Source: Tetraselmis striata (lineage: Eukaryota; Chlorophyta; Chlorodendrophyceae; Chlorodendrales; Chlorodendraceae). From it: DNA of 64,000 nucleotides. How positions within the stretch are numbered: position 1 is the stretch's first letter; each line of letters begins with the position of its first letter. The DNA is taken from the NCBI GenBank assembly GCA_006384855.1, contig VCJN01001401.1, forward strand, positions 1 to 64,000. Reading direction: 5' to 3'. The position numbers and the translations under genes are program-made. Under the pieces are notes generated by a model. It saw only the letters and a program-made list of their open reading frames with translations, had not been told where the DNA came from and ran no database searches. Below are positions 23,537-35,255 of the stretch, one piece after another.

Positions 23537-26368
23537 CTATTGGCCATGCACTCCTTGGCACTCTTGGAGGAGGGCAAGCCAGCGGCGCTTCTCCTCTCCC
23601 CTCTCCTCTCCGTTCTCCCCCTCCTCCCCCTCCTCCTCCTCGCCATCTTTCTCTTCGGTGTCCTCGGCCTTCCCCCTCTCCAAAACATCGTCCTCTTCGA
23701 TATTCCCCTCATCACCATCCTCCTTCTCTCCAACGTTAACGCCAAGCCCCTCAACACCGTTCCCCCCTTCAGTTTTCTCATCAATGCCCTCCTGTTTTTG
23801 CTCTTGCTTCTCAGGCTCCTCCTGCTCCTCCTCCTCCTTGGGCTCCTCCTCCAACGTTTCCTCCTTGTCCTCCCCGCACAACAAGTTTTGGGCATGAGGC
23901 GTGGGCGGCGCCGGCTGCTGCAGCTGATGGTGTAGCCATGTGGTGTGCACGTCCACGCCCGCCAACCTGCACAGATCACTCAGCGCAAGCAGGCACTCCG
24001 CCTCCCCGCCGGACTCCACATTGCCACGCCAGCAAAAGTAGCCATATATGCCCCACACGGCGTCCTCACGGCTGCTGGCACCGTAGATGTTGAGGGCCTC
24101 GTGTTGCAGGTAGCCGCGCAGCCAGTCTCTGCTGGCCACTTCTTCCCAGTGCCGCTTGTGCCACACATGGGCCGCCTCCCTGCAGAGGAAAGCAATGGTG
24201 ATGTCCAGCTCCTCCGACGCGTAGTGTGCCCTCTCCGCCAGTGCCACAGCGTACTGCGCCTCCTGCAGCTGCTTCACCACCTTGGGCGGCAGCATCTTCT
24301 GCCAGTAGATCTGCACCACCTTGTCAGCCGCTTTGTTGCACAGCAGCGCGTCGATCACCATGCCGAGCCACACCTCCAGGGGCAGCCACTGGCATAGCTG
24401 CTCACCCCGCCCTGACCGTGCAATGCGCTCCGCCAGGGTCCAGACACGGCCTGCCAGTGCCCCCAGCCCCCAGAAGCACATGACTTAGTCAGAGTGTCTA
24501 CATGCAGAGCAGATGAGAAGCCAGGATATCACCCCCAACCCTTTGTTCAAGGCGGCACATCAGCGTGCGCACCAAAGTACTCGCGGCAGGCAATCATGCC
24601 ACTCGCCAGGATCTGCTCCAGCGCCGCCGCGATGATGGCGTCCTGGCCGCCTGCCCTGGATCCGCCGTCGCGGTCTACAAGATGGGTGGCGGCGTTGTGC
24701 AGGATGATGCGCTGCACGGGACTGGCCGTCAGCGGGCGGAAGTCCGGCAGCACCAGCATGCGGCGTGCGCGGCCGTAGTACAGCCGGCTGCGGTGGATCT
24801 CCAGCATCGGGCTGTAACTGTACTGCGGCACGCAGCACCAGTCGATCCAAACCCACTGTAGCCCCTCCCGAGCGGCAGCTGTCAGCATGTTGCGCAGCAT
24901 CCAGAACTGGTACTCTGACATTGGCGACACCGCCGCCTCCTGGAAAGTGGCTGGCTTGGGCTTCGCCCATCGCCAGCTGAGCGCGCAAGTGACCGCCCAG
25001 AGGTGCTCCGTGGTGCCAGCGTAGGGCAGCTCCATCACCGTGTCCGCACCAGTAACGGCCTCGAATACGAAAAGGCGATCCCAGCGGTCGAGTACCGCCT
25101 GGATACGCAGCAAGCGCAGGTTTGCATTCAGGATGTGCGGGCCAAAGGCCGCGTGGAGGCTGCGCATCGCGCGATTGAGCCGGGTCACACTTGGGCTGCT
25201 CCCAGATGCGGCAAGGGAGCCGCCAGAGGGGATCCGGGACGGCATTGGGCTCTGTGATTGGGAGACTGGTAGGCCTGGGCGCCCCAGGCTCTCCTGCTCG
25301 CCAATCACGGCCTTCAGACGCTTGCCGTGCAGTTTTCCTTCGGCGAACAGCGCCAGGCACTTGAAGTAGGACCACAGAACGTACGTTGCCCATACATCTG
25401 AACCGGCATAGCACAGGAAGAACGCCCACAACATGGGAACAAAGACCAGAGCATAATCTTGAATGTTCCAGTGGAACATCACAATAAATTTGCACACCAG
25501 CAGCAGGAGGAAGTGCAGAGCGATGCTGACGCAGAGCCCCAGAAGCTTGACGATGCAAAGGGAGCAACTATTCCCCAGCAGCTTCGGTGTGACTGCAACG
25601 GTCTTAAAGGCGTGCTGCGTGGCAGCCATGCCCCAGAGGCCCGTTGTCACAAACAACACGGGAATGAGGAAGCACGGAAGGATGTAGAATAGCCACTCAA
25701 GCGTCACACTCACCAGGTAGCAGAGGAAGCCCAAAGTAGTCACCCCATATACGAGCTGGCGGGAGGCAGCAGACTTATGTCAGTGGATGCACATGATTTG
25801 CTGGCAGCCTAGTGGCAGGGTAGAACGCGTCTCAGGACAGCCTGGTAAACATCATCGACCAGAGGCGTAGTGATGGGGGCAAGCAAGTCGGAAGCAGAGT
25901 GGGAGGGGTCTTCCACCTGCAAGACTGCCAGGTAGCGGATGACCAAGCGCGTGTCTATGCACTGCGGCACAAAGCTCAGTCTTGCAGGTGCCTTGAACTG
26001 TGGCCGGAGGGAGACGAGGTTGCACGCAGCAGCCTCGTGTCAGTTTACTCCATCGAGCTCATACGCAATGCAACATTACGGTTGTCGGCAGCACGGGGTC
26101 GGCGGTCGACTTGCGAGCGGTACCGGTACCGGTATCGCACCGTACAGGTACGCCCGTGCTACCGTTTGCATAGGGTGGTTGGGGGGGGGGGGGGGGGGGG
26201 GGGGCGGGGGGGGATTCTCACCATCCGCATGAAGCAGCGGGTGACAGACGGATAGCGGACGTGAGGTGTTTCTCGCTGAGCTGGGTCCCTGTGCGAGGTG
26301 GTCGGTGCCGACAGTAGAGCCGAGTCGCCGCCGGCAACCGCTGTAACTGAGACGACGGCTGACGGCAT
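23537..26368 (-). CDS. Multi-pass membrane protein with HET-like domain and acidic tail, four exons
   Basis: Minus-strand exons 26368-26222 (donor GTGAGA), 25997-25917, 25755-24573 and 24450-23537 join in frame to give about 775 aa. Exon 3 opens with about four hydrophobic helices (FLCYLVSVTLEWLFYILPC, FLIPVLFVTTGLWGMAA, IALHFLLLLVCKFIVMF, LVFVPMLWAFFLCY). A soluble part follows with VWIDWCCVPQ, which fits the fungal HET signature WIDxxCINQ. Across the exon 3/4 junction there is YFGRVWTLAER, which fits the RVWTxQE block of the same domain. The last 120 residues are almost pure Glu/Lys/Gly repeats. HET domains mediate self/non-self cell death in fungi; whether this algal relative does anything similar is unknown. 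The start and exon 2 boundaries are the least certain parts. Intron 1 begins GTGAGAATC and enters a 24-nt C run, broken once. Confidence 0.65.
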
Positions 26369-27860
26369 GATGGCACTCCTAATGAGGGTCCACGGTGGCC
26401 GAGCAGCTGTCCAGGGCTGACACCCCTCGTGCGGCGTGTTCACGGCAAATCATGCATGTCACTGCATGTGCTTTGTTGGTGGTCGACAGTCCCGCCCGGC
26501 ACATGTGCTGGAGCTTCGAGTAAATAGTTCGTGGTGGCAACGATGAAATAGCACCAGTAGTAGTGATGATGACGGGAGGTAGCGCTCGATTCGTACCAGC
26601 ACCACGGCGCCCCGCCCGCCCCTGGCGCTACCGAGTACCAGTACCGGTGCCACTACGTTGTACTACGCCGTAGTCTCTTGTTGCTTACGCTTTTGTAATC
26701 CAAACCGGTGCCAGTATTCCTGAATCATCCCGCCTTATGCGGGATGCGGGCCGCTTTTAAGCGTCTTGCTGTGTTGATTTTCTATAATTCTGGGGAACTG
26801 CCCTTTTGTAATTCACACCAGTACTCCTGAATACTCGGCCCTGACAGTTATTCGCACCCCGCCAAAGTTCGTTGCGCGTGCGGACACACGAGGCCGGCGT
26901 GAGACGGTATCGACATGACAACGCATCTAGCGCTAATCGTATCGTACCAGTAACTGTAGTGTCTGTTGTTTTTAGAGCTGTGTTCGTCGGGATTCCTTTC
27001 CCTCCCCTCTAATCCCTTCTAATCCCCAGAGTATGAGGATGTCGACACCGGCTGCCGGCGGCCTCTGCGCCACGCCAATTTGACGTGGCGGCCACAGAGC
27101 ACGCCCGCCGGGCAGTCTTGGGGCTTTAGCACTGATATAATTACATGAGCTAGCAGCAGAAGGCTTTAGCACTGATGAAATGCCGAAGTACAGCACTGGC
27201 GCACTGCGTGCCGCCCTCGGCGAAAACATCGGTCACCCCAGTAGCCATCGAATCTAATAAAATCATCATCATCCGTTATATGGGACCACACTCTTACTTT
27301 TGTAACTATCCCAGGAGCGGAGGGCGCTGGTACGCGCGTACTAAAAAAGGCACTTTCCGCGCATGGACCAAAGGGGCACCCGAAAGGTAACCCCATCCTA
27401 TCAGCTCTGAATATATGTTAGAGGACTCCAGAATGAAGTTTTCGCAGCTAGACAGCGTAGATTTTGCATCAAAATGTACGGGGTCGGCTGGGACCGAAAG
27501 ATCCACGACTGGTACGGGGCCGCCAGACCGGATGGTGTCCGGAAGGGCGCCGCGCGTCCCGAGCCCCCGCCGGTGTTTGTAACTTACATGCCACCAGCGA
27601 TCACGTGGCTCGTCAGGACAGTACATTCCGCTATGCTGCTCTCGGCCTCTCATCACGGCTAAGATGTTGGGAAAGCCTGACTAATTGCTGCCGCACCTGG
27701 GCTTATCGGACACGCAACACCCCTGTGGGATGACGTATATCAAAATGATATTCACTCCCCACCTCAGGTGCTTTCACAACTAACCAGACTAGCCCTAATC
27801 TAAATCGAGCAGCATCCGGAAACGTACACACAAGCGACTAATTGTCTCCGGGCGGGTGGG
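26369..27860. other. Spacer with retroelement fragment
   Basis: No complete gene. The segment at 27437-27505 (69 bp) is identical to 28060-28128, that is, the inner edge of the LTR plus adjoining internal sequence of the gag-only element. It is therefore a leftover of another copy. The dispersed motif GAGCTAGCAGCAGAAGGC occurs at 27146. Confidence 0.5.
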
Positions 27861-27864
27861 TGGG

Positions 27865-28066
27865 AGACAATATAGTCGGATGCCTTCCAACAACTGAAGG
27901 CGCCCCCGGTCCGCGGCCGCCCTTTATACTCGGCTAAAGGGCGCCGCCGGACCGGCGCTGGCCGGTACCGGCGTACCGGGCCGGCAGGGGCGTCACTTAA
28001 CCCTGACGGCGCTGCGAAAACCAGGGTTTCCTAGGTCGTTCCTCCCAAGGAAACCCTACAGTTTTC
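27865..28066 (-). repeat. 3' LTR of the gag-only element
   Basis: 202 bp, identical to 30121-30322. On the minus strand a TATAAAG box lies in the distal half. Confidence 0.85.
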
Positions 28067-28981
28067 GCAGCTAGACAGCGTAGATTTTGCATCAAAATGT
28101 ACGGGGTCGGCTGGGACCGAAAGATCCAACAGATGAAAGAACAGTGGCCGGTCTGGCGGGGCCCGTACACGGACATATGTGAGTCAATTATACAGGGAAT
28201 ATCCATATATAATCCACAGGACGCACAGGTTCTTCTCTGCTATGGCCCAGTGGCAATAACAAAGCGATCTGCCCATCAATAAAATCGGGGTGCTGCAGCG
28301 CGGAAGGGCGATGTGGCAGATGCCTGGGTGGTGCGGGACCATCAGCCCAGTTCATACGGTAGCCATGCCTGACCCAATCTCTGACTCGACTGACTCTGAC
28401 TGATTCAGAGAAACTGTCCCGAAATAGCCAGCCTTAACGGATAACACCGGCCGATTCCACAGGAGAATTGACGTCCAGAGCCGGCTCATGAGGAAGCTCA
28501 AATTTAGCTGACGTTAAAACCGTCACAAAATGCCAACGCCACAGATAGCATCATAGTGGTTAGCATGCAGTCTGGATGACTGCTGCATGAATCAAACAAT
28601 GAGTTTGAACTCGAAAATGTCTGTAACTGAAAATCGCAGTATTTTCAAATAAAATATCGCTCCGACACAACGGGAGATATGAATCGTCCCACAGGGTGTG
28701 TCGCCTTTTACACGAAAGCATCGCCGGCCAACTGATGGGAAGTTGCCGAGACAACTGCCAGGGGCAGCACAGGATAGCAGAGGCCATCATATGTATTACA
28801 CACGAGGTATCTCTCGGAGATACACCACCTAACAGGTGACTCTCCCGGAGGAGATCAGAGCTGCTATGACACGAGCCTGAGCTCAGCTCCCGGAGGAGGG
28901 CTAACAGTCGCCCGGAGGCCTAACTGCAGCTACATGAACACCATCACTGGCCAGGCCAGGAGGACTGCAGACTCCACAGCT

Positions 28982-30031
28982 TCATCGACGTGCACTCGGG
29001 CAGTCCCTACTGAAGTGTCCCTTCCTTTGGCAACGATAACAGGTGATGTCCGCAGCAGAAGACCGACCAGAAGGAGACTTCTCCTCGCGCCGGCCGCCCT
29101 CCCTCCGGTCGTCGCTCCCACGGTGAAAAGACTCGGGCTCGCGAGAAGAGGAAGAAGGCTTCTCGCGCGAAGAAGAAGAGGAAGGTTTCTTGGCCTTGAC
29201 CTTCTCAATCGCCTTCTTCAGCTCCTTGTAGTCCGCTGAGCCCTTCCCGCCGAGAGGGTCCACTGCATCGAACTCCTTGGCGACTTCCGCGCCGTACTCG
29301 TGCTCCACATGCAGCTTCTTGCCACGCTTGTTAATCCGAAGAGCTACAGTGGTACACAAAGCTAGTGCCGCGGTGATCGTCTTGAACAGCTCCGCAGGCG
29401 ACGCTGGCGAGGAAGCAGGAAGATCGGCGCCGTCCTCAACCAAGTCACGCAGAGGCTCCTCCGCCGGTGCCAAAAGGTCGTAGATCTGGAAGACGTCGTC
29501 TAGGTCGCGCTGAAGAATACGAGCATCAGCGGTATGGCGGCGGTGAACCTTACCATCTTTGTCCAGCCAGCCATCCTCGGGTGCGTGGATGGTGCGAGGC
29601 GGGGCTTCCACAGCTGCAGGTTGAGCTGGTCTCTTGCCCTTGCGGTCGTAGTCGGCGTCCCCCTCCGCAACGCGTTTCGAAGCTGAAGCCGAAGTGGACG
29701 GACCGCTCGACGACGCGACTGCCTGCCTAAGCTCAGAGACCTCTCGTTCGATACGGAGTAGAGCAGTAGAAGTATCAGCAACTGCCTGTCTAGCGGCGAC
29801 GAGAGGGGGAGATTCAGCTACCCCGTCTGCAGGTAGAGTGTCGCCACCTAGGACAGTGAGATGATTTTCGCGCGAAACGAGTTGCTCGCGAAGAGCTCTG
29901 CGAGACTCAAGTAACTCGTTCCAAACGAGTTCAAACTTGTCTACTGCTAAAACAGAGACGAGAAAGCAAGGCGACAGCACCACAAGCGAGACAAGGAGCC
30001 ACGCCCAAGACGGACTCGTGGAGCGAGCCAT
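28982..30031 (-). CDS. Retrotransposon Gag protein with CCHC zinc knuckle
   Basis: An intronless frame of 349 codons from the ATG at 30031 (context CTCACCATGG) to TGA. The last 20 residues hold a CCHC knuckle (CYRCQRKGHFSRDC), which in Gag binds the element's RNA. Before it is a Ser/Arg/Lys-rich basic stretch (about residues 280-325). The middle has helices typical of a retrotransposon capsid (ILQRDLDDVFQIYDLLAPA, ELFKTITAALALCTTVALRI). Residues 30-115 look like a coiled coil. Unusually the first 33 residues are strongly hydrophobic (WAWLLVSLVVLSPCFLVSVL), like a signal anchor. The frame is intact, in keeping with the identical LTRs. The Pol-type function must come from elsewhere. Confidence 0.85.
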   Translation of the reverse strand: MARSTSPSWAWLLVSLVVLSPCFLVSVLAVDKFELVWNELLESRRALREQLVSRENHLTVLGGDTLPADGVAESPPLVAARQAVADTSTALLRIEREVSELRQAVASSSGPSTSASASKRVAEGDADYDRKGKRPAQPAAVEAPPRTIHAPEDGWLDKDGKVHRRHTADARILQRDLDDVFQIYDLLAPAEEPLRDLVEDGADLPASSPASPAELFKTITAALALCTTVALRINKRGKKLHVEHEYGAEVAKEFDAVDPLGGKGSADYKELKKAIEKVKAKKPSSSSSREKPSSSSREPESFHRGSDDRREGGRREEKSPSGRSSAADITCYRCQRKGHFSRDCPSARR

Positions 30032-30120
30032 GGTGAGTGCCGGGATCAAACACACTACAGAACGCAGAAGAAATTTGAATTTTTGTAGTCGAAGATAAAC
30101 GAAAATGTACCAGTCGTAGA

Positions 30121-30322
30121 AGACAATATAGTCGGATGCCTTCCAACAACTGAAGGCGCCCCCGGTCCGCGGCCGCCCTTTATACTCGGCTAAAGGGCGC
30201 CGCCGGACCGGCGCTGGCCGGTACCGGCGTACCGGGCCGGCAGGGGCGTCACTTAACCCTGACGGCGCTGCGAAAACCAGGGTTTCCTAGGTCGTTCCTC
30301 CCAAGGAAACCCTACAGTTTTC
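30121..30322 (-). repeat. 5' LTR of the gag-only element
   Basis: 202 bp, identical to 27865-28066. In this copy the TATAAAG box lies upstream of the gag gene and could drive its transcription on the minus strand. Confidence 0.85.
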
Positions 30323-30660
30323 TGGGCAGTGGTACAGGTCCGTGGGTACCCGCACCGCTCCGATATCGGCATACTGAAAAAACCCATTTTTAATTTTTTT
30401 GGCATTTTCAGCAGTTGCATTTTCAGATACACCTACCGGACAGCCACCTATGCCATACCTGACCAAACCTGTGAAAACATGTATCCATATGTGTACTTTG
30501 ATACCCCAAATCTGCTCGTGCAGTTAAATTATTCCGGGGTGGCATCATGTGGGATGCATTTTTGGGTGTTTTTGGGTATTTTCTGCCAGCGTAAAATCTT
30601 CAAACATTTACATATCACACCAGTGCCAATCGGAGCTGTGCTATTGTTTAAATAGCCACA

Positions 30661-32935
30661 CTATTTGGATGCAGTCCACCCCAGCGCTTTCAAATGCCTT
30701 ACAAAGTGAACGGCAAAGCACTTGCGGGGCACCGTGGTGTTGCACACCGGCTCCATGCAGATGTTGCAGACAGAGCGGATCTGGGTTCTGCACACCTCAC
30801 ATGTGCCACGGGGCCCTTGATGCTTTTTGTTGTCTGCCTTCCGGACTGCAGGGGAAGCCGTTGCCTTGCCAATCATCACTGCAACGTTGCTGCTGACTTA
30901 GAAAATGTTGGGAATGTGCGACTGGCCATGCTTCATCCAACGCCCAGGGGTGATGGCTGGGGGGAGCACACCTGTGACAGTGTTGGTCCCGCCGTGAGAC
31001 GCAACACTAGGGGCATCATTGCTGGATGCCACAGTGAGAGTTTAAGACCTCCTGCGGGTAGCTGCACCAGGGGTAACATGGGAGCCATCACTGGGGTCCG
31101 AGGCGGGCCGCTTCTTCATTCTGGCGGTGCCATATATACTAGATGAGCTCCTCCGCGCAAGATGATGCTTCCACTCAACTCTGGTCATGTCAGTCCGGTT
31201 AGTGAACTGTGGGTAGGCATTGTAAGCATTGGTCTCACACACTGCTAGGGTGCACATGAAAAACTTCTTCATGTGCTCCCTTGTCTGCCACGCAGTAGAC
31301 ACGCTGTTCGGGCCAACAGAGAGCTTGTTCAAGATGTCAATGGCATTGAAGTGATGCCGGTAAAAGGGATGACAGTTGGGCTGCGAGATTGGATAGCGGT
31401 GCTTCACAATCTTACCGCCCTCATACTTGCTGCGGATACGGATGTCCTCATCTGCCGCGCGCCTCGTGATCAGTGCATGTGGCAACCACGAGCATGCACT
31501 GCTTGTCTTGCCATGCACCAGCAAGCAGTGGGACTTCCAGAGGGGGCACACCCGCATGATCCCCGGGCTTCTTCGCGGGAAAGGTGGCTGTGCGGAAGCA
31601 TGTCGAGAAGCGGACTTCCTCTGTGGCCGCCAGCAGCTCCTCCTTGGGGTATCTTGCCTTGCCACCCTTCACAGCCAGGACAGAGAACATGTCACGTGCG
31701 GAGAGCTGCAATGCGCAGCGGACAGAGCCAAACCATGAGTCCGCCACCACGATGCGGCCGGACTTGAACCACGGCTCCACCAGCCGCAATGTGCACGCCG
31801 TGGTGGCATTGTACTCTTGCACGTACTTCTTTAGCTTCATGTCCTCCTTGCATTCTGCAAGCTCAAGGCGGCTGTAGATCATGCCATTCACACAGGCGGC
31901 GCTCTTGAGCATCCAACCAATAGGGTGGGGCTTTCGGGGCAGGAAGGTGAGGTGCAGGTCACCGCACAAGCCCATCCATGCAAACATGGTCTCATCACAA
32001 CAAATAACACTGCCGGGGGTGTAATTATTGTTCCAGTGAGCGTTGATGCGCTTCAGCCAGTCCTTGACAATGATGGTCTCACCGCCACTCTCCGTGTTCA
32101 GTGGCATGCACAGGTACTTCTTCCGGAGCTTGAAGCGGCGGAGGGACATGTGCTTCCGGAAGCCGTAATCCACAGACATCAGGTTCTGTGGATCCGGCTG
32201 GGCCCACAGCTCGTCCTGAGACACGGTCTGATACTTGCACATCGCGAAGTTAACGCCCAGGAAGACGTGAAACTCAGCGGTGGTGAAGGGGGTGGGGAAG
32301 TACTGCTCGCCAACAGTCGCGCGCTCGTTCATGAGGGCGATGGCGTCCTCCATGTCGCGCATGGGGAAGAATGCGTGGAAATAGCCGATAGCGTCGACGT
32401 CCTCAGGAGGACAGCCCAGCTTCATCAGGCCAGTCTTCCGCACGTTGAACTTGTGCGCAGACTGGGCACGAGGGCAGCTCCACGCTCGCTCGCCGGGCTG
32501 GACGCCGACAGGCGTCCATGCAGTCTTGGGCGGGTCTGGGGGCGGGCCGTACGCGGTCTCTGGCGGGTCGTCCTCGCCAGCATCCGCCGGATCGCTCATC
32601 GCCGCTTCCATCAGCGTCCGTTTGTTAGCCACCTCGTGCCTTGTCGCAGGGGTAGAGGACCCTCCTGCCTTCCCCTCTACCGGGTTTGGGGAGGTTCTGT
32701 CGCCGGGGAGGGTCAGGGCAGTGGGGCGCAGCCTAGCCGGAAATGACGGCGGCGGGTGCGCGTCAGGGAACGCCACTGTCACCCACCCGACATTCGTGCC
32801 TATGACCGTACCCCGCAAGCTGACCGCCGCAGGGTCACCCTCAGGGTTAGACTTCTTTCATTTCGCCACGTAACGGTCGCCTAGGCAACTCACCGTGGTG
32901 GTGACGTCGTCGCCAGCATGGTACCTCATGGTGGA
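30661..32935 (-). pseudogene. piggyBac-family transposase, frameshifted
   Basis: The main frame (32818-31448) has an acidic, Pro-rich N-terminus, then the DDE_Tnp_1_7 core: HKFNVRKTGLMKLG, YFPTPFTTAEFHVFLGVNF, the first catalytic Asp in CCDETMFAWMG, KPHPIGWMLKSAACVNGMIY, and the second Asp in VVADSWFGSV. At about 31480-31490 similarity moves to another frame, which carries KHRYPISQPNCHPFYRHHFN and AIDILNK (the region of the third Asp) and ends at 31042. A further frame at 30879-30661 encodes the C-terminal cysteine finger (CEVCRTQIRSVCNICMEPVC, then CFAVHF) that binds transposon ends in piggyBac. A short upstream exon at about 32935-32901 with donor GTGAGT is possible. The break may be decay, an unseen intron, or a base-call error. 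Terminal repeats and a TTAA target site were not found. Confidence 0.8.
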
Positions 32936-33086
32936 GATCGGCGGGTGGACATGTGGAATGCACATTGCGCGGCACCGCACCGCCGTCATATACGACACTT
33001 GCCCCCCCCCCCCCCCCCCCCCGATACTTATGCCGTACTTTAGGCCCCAAAAGACCCCCAAACGGGTGGACAGAAGCCATTGTCAC

Positions 33087-34030
33087 GTATGGACGCCCTG
33101 GGGATACTCCAACCGTAAGTAGTACGCGCGTACTAAATTTAGTACGCGCGTGCTAGACGAGCACGTGGACAGGTAATGGCCTCCTGCCCGCACAACCCGT
33201 CCTCCTCCCCCCTTCTGGCTCTTTGCCGCAAGTTTCTTGCCCTTTCCGTGTAACTGAGCCTGCGCCCTTTTTGGCTAATCTCCCTTCATTGCCTATATCA
33301 TCCCTTTGAAAAAAAAGACGGCACTATGACGAACAGATGATATTAATCCAGCGATGCGTCAATTTTTCGGCGGTGAGCTTTATTGCCGTACGGTACCCGT
33401 ATAGTGCAGCGGATCGGGCCTGTAGGTGCATGACTAAAGCGCTTATCTACTGGCATGTACTACTAAGTACTATAATCCACCCACCCCCCCACCCGCCCGC
33501 CCACGGTCCTTAATTACACAGCCGTCCGATTACGATCTCACGGTTGGGAGGCTATGAGTACTGGTACTCGCTACTCGCTGTTGGTAATGGAAAAAAAACT
33601 ATGGTACTTTAAAGCGCTGGCAATGCAAACGCTTGCTGCTGGTACTTCAAAGCGTTGGCAATGCAATTCATGGAGCTGAAGGCCAGTGATATAGAACCCG
33701 TTCTTTTAAAGTTTTCTGAAAAATCGAAACTGTCAAGTTACTTCATAGTGAAATTGAATTTGAATAACAACGTGTTGGTTTGCCGCGCTCCACTACTGCC
33801 AAGCCGAGTTGCTTTTGGGACAGCATGCTTTGTCCAACCGCTGCGGGAACCCTAGGGATTACGGATGCAGCTTCCGGCCTTGCCCATGTTCCTCCTTCCG
33901 TGCCGCCTGGTATTAGTCCCCCCTTCCATAGTGGGGATGTCGTAGTGTACGGTGTACTGCGGAAGCGTGGCTCTTTTTTGTGCCTGGGTGTGTGAAGTAG
34001 AGTTGCGGGAGGTACATATGAGAATAAGTC
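33087..34030. other. Spacer with homopolymers and short repeats
   Basis: No gene is recognised. A 21-nt C run lies just to the left at 33002-33022. Near 33605-33665 the phrase TACTTYAAAGCGYTGGCAATGCAA occurs twice in tandem. Confidence 0.35.
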
Positions 34031-34640
34031 ATATAAGGATATTGAATTATATGTATGTCCCCTGACTTAGATGAGTCATATATGTCCCCTGAATTATGTA
34101 AAAGCGCTTTTGCCACGCGCTTTCCAACGCAACCTCGTACGCCTCAATCCGACACCGTTCATCCACGAAGCTACGCCTCTTGGCACATTTCCCAAACCTA
34201 CAACTCAAAGATTTTTTCCAACACTGACGGCGCTTAGATGCATGCATCCTCTCGCGTAGAGACTCATTTTTACTCAATTAATAAACACGGGGTGGACGCA
34301 TGACACCACTGTGTCGGCAAATTTGGAAGAGAATCGCACCTCCACTTGCCAAAAACCGTTACATATATGCTCCGAACCCGCTTACAATGCTAACAATGGG
34401 GCAATGTTGCAATTGTTCTACCGCTTAATCACACACATGTCCTCGCCATAATAACCACCATTGATCAATTTAAGACAATGCACCCAGTGGCTGTTGAGTG
34501 TACCTCATGTTGGTCGAATGGCATCCAATAATATTCCCGTATACCCGCGCAACGGTGAATTCCCCGCGTTGTTTGAATTGGGGGGGGGGGGCAAGACTTT
34601 TGTGGGGGGTATAGACGAGTAGGCACGGGCCGGGGTTATA
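34030..34640 (-). mobile_element. Diverged partial copy C of the 1.6 kb TIR element
   Basis: In the orientation of copy B, this stretch matches 46930-47420 with many substitutions. Shared landmarks include CTCTCGCGTAGAGACTC, ACACCACTGTGTCGGCAAAT and a terminal GCAAGACTTTTGTGG after a G run. Confidence 0.6.
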
Positions 34641-35255
34641 ATGAGCACATGCGGTCATAAAATATGATTATTGCCAGCATCGTACGCGAGTGGTAATCAA
34701 TGTACAGGTAGTGGACATCATGGTAGTTATGTCAGGTAGTGGACAACTGACGACGATGATGTGAGACTCGCAGTTGCTCTAGAGGACCTTTCCGATTGTC
34801 TTATTCTGGTGATTTTCTGATATCGCCTTCTGCAGCTATCTCATGTAATTGTAGTTTTATTACATCAGGGCTTTCACAAATGCGCACTATAAACAGAACT
34901 AACATCAACTATGAAAGGTTGCCAGCAAAAGAGAGACATAAGCCTGAAACCAAGGTCGAGCAGGAGGACAGGGACCAAGAATGGAGCCAAGAACCAAGAA
35001 GGAGCCAAGGGAACCACGTAGTCGCTTAGCTGCCAGGAACCAAAGGGATCCCCGCCCTGGGGTAGGCTATCAGCCGCGGCGAGGACGCTTGCAACCAATG
35101 ACCCGGGTCATAGCAACACATGCCGACGAGCGACGCGACGCAGGCGCATGAGCACCATCACGTGCCGCACGCGCGGCCGCGACCCCGCCAAGAACGTTGT
35201 CTGCATGTGCCATGTTGATTAGCAAGGAGAAACGGCGGCGCCACGCAGACAAGAG
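34641..35255. other. Spacer, presumed 3' UTR side of the non-LTR element
   Basis: No gene. A purine-rich stretch at 34950-35020 repeats the phrase AACCAAG/GAGCCAAG. The phrase AGAGGACCTTTCCGATTGTC at about 34778 recurs inverted near 45563, so short repeats flank the non-LTR element on both sides. Confidence 0.35.

Larger units (their letters stand above)
27865..30322 (-). mobile_element. Gag-only LTR retrotransposon (TR-GAG type)
   Basis: Two directly repeated 202-bp LTRs, 27865-28066 and 30121-30322, are identical by eye, which points to a very recent insertion. They are flanked by TGGG on both sides (27861-27864 and 30323-30326), a 4-bp target duplication. Read on the minus strand the LTR runs GAAAACTGTAGGG to ATATTGTCT, so it lacks the usual TG..CA ends. 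It contains CGAGTATAAAGGGC, a good TATA box. Only a gag gene lies inside, and the remaining 900 bp has no protease, integrase or reverse transcriptase. No clear primer-binding site or polypurine tract was found. It must depend on an autonomous partner. Confidence 0.85.

Noticed and set aside
23438-23935. Plus-strand Leu/Ser-rich frame that looks like a membrane protein
   Set aside because: It is the antisense of the Glu/Lys-rich tail of the HET-like protein (GAG/GAA read backwards as CTC/TTC).
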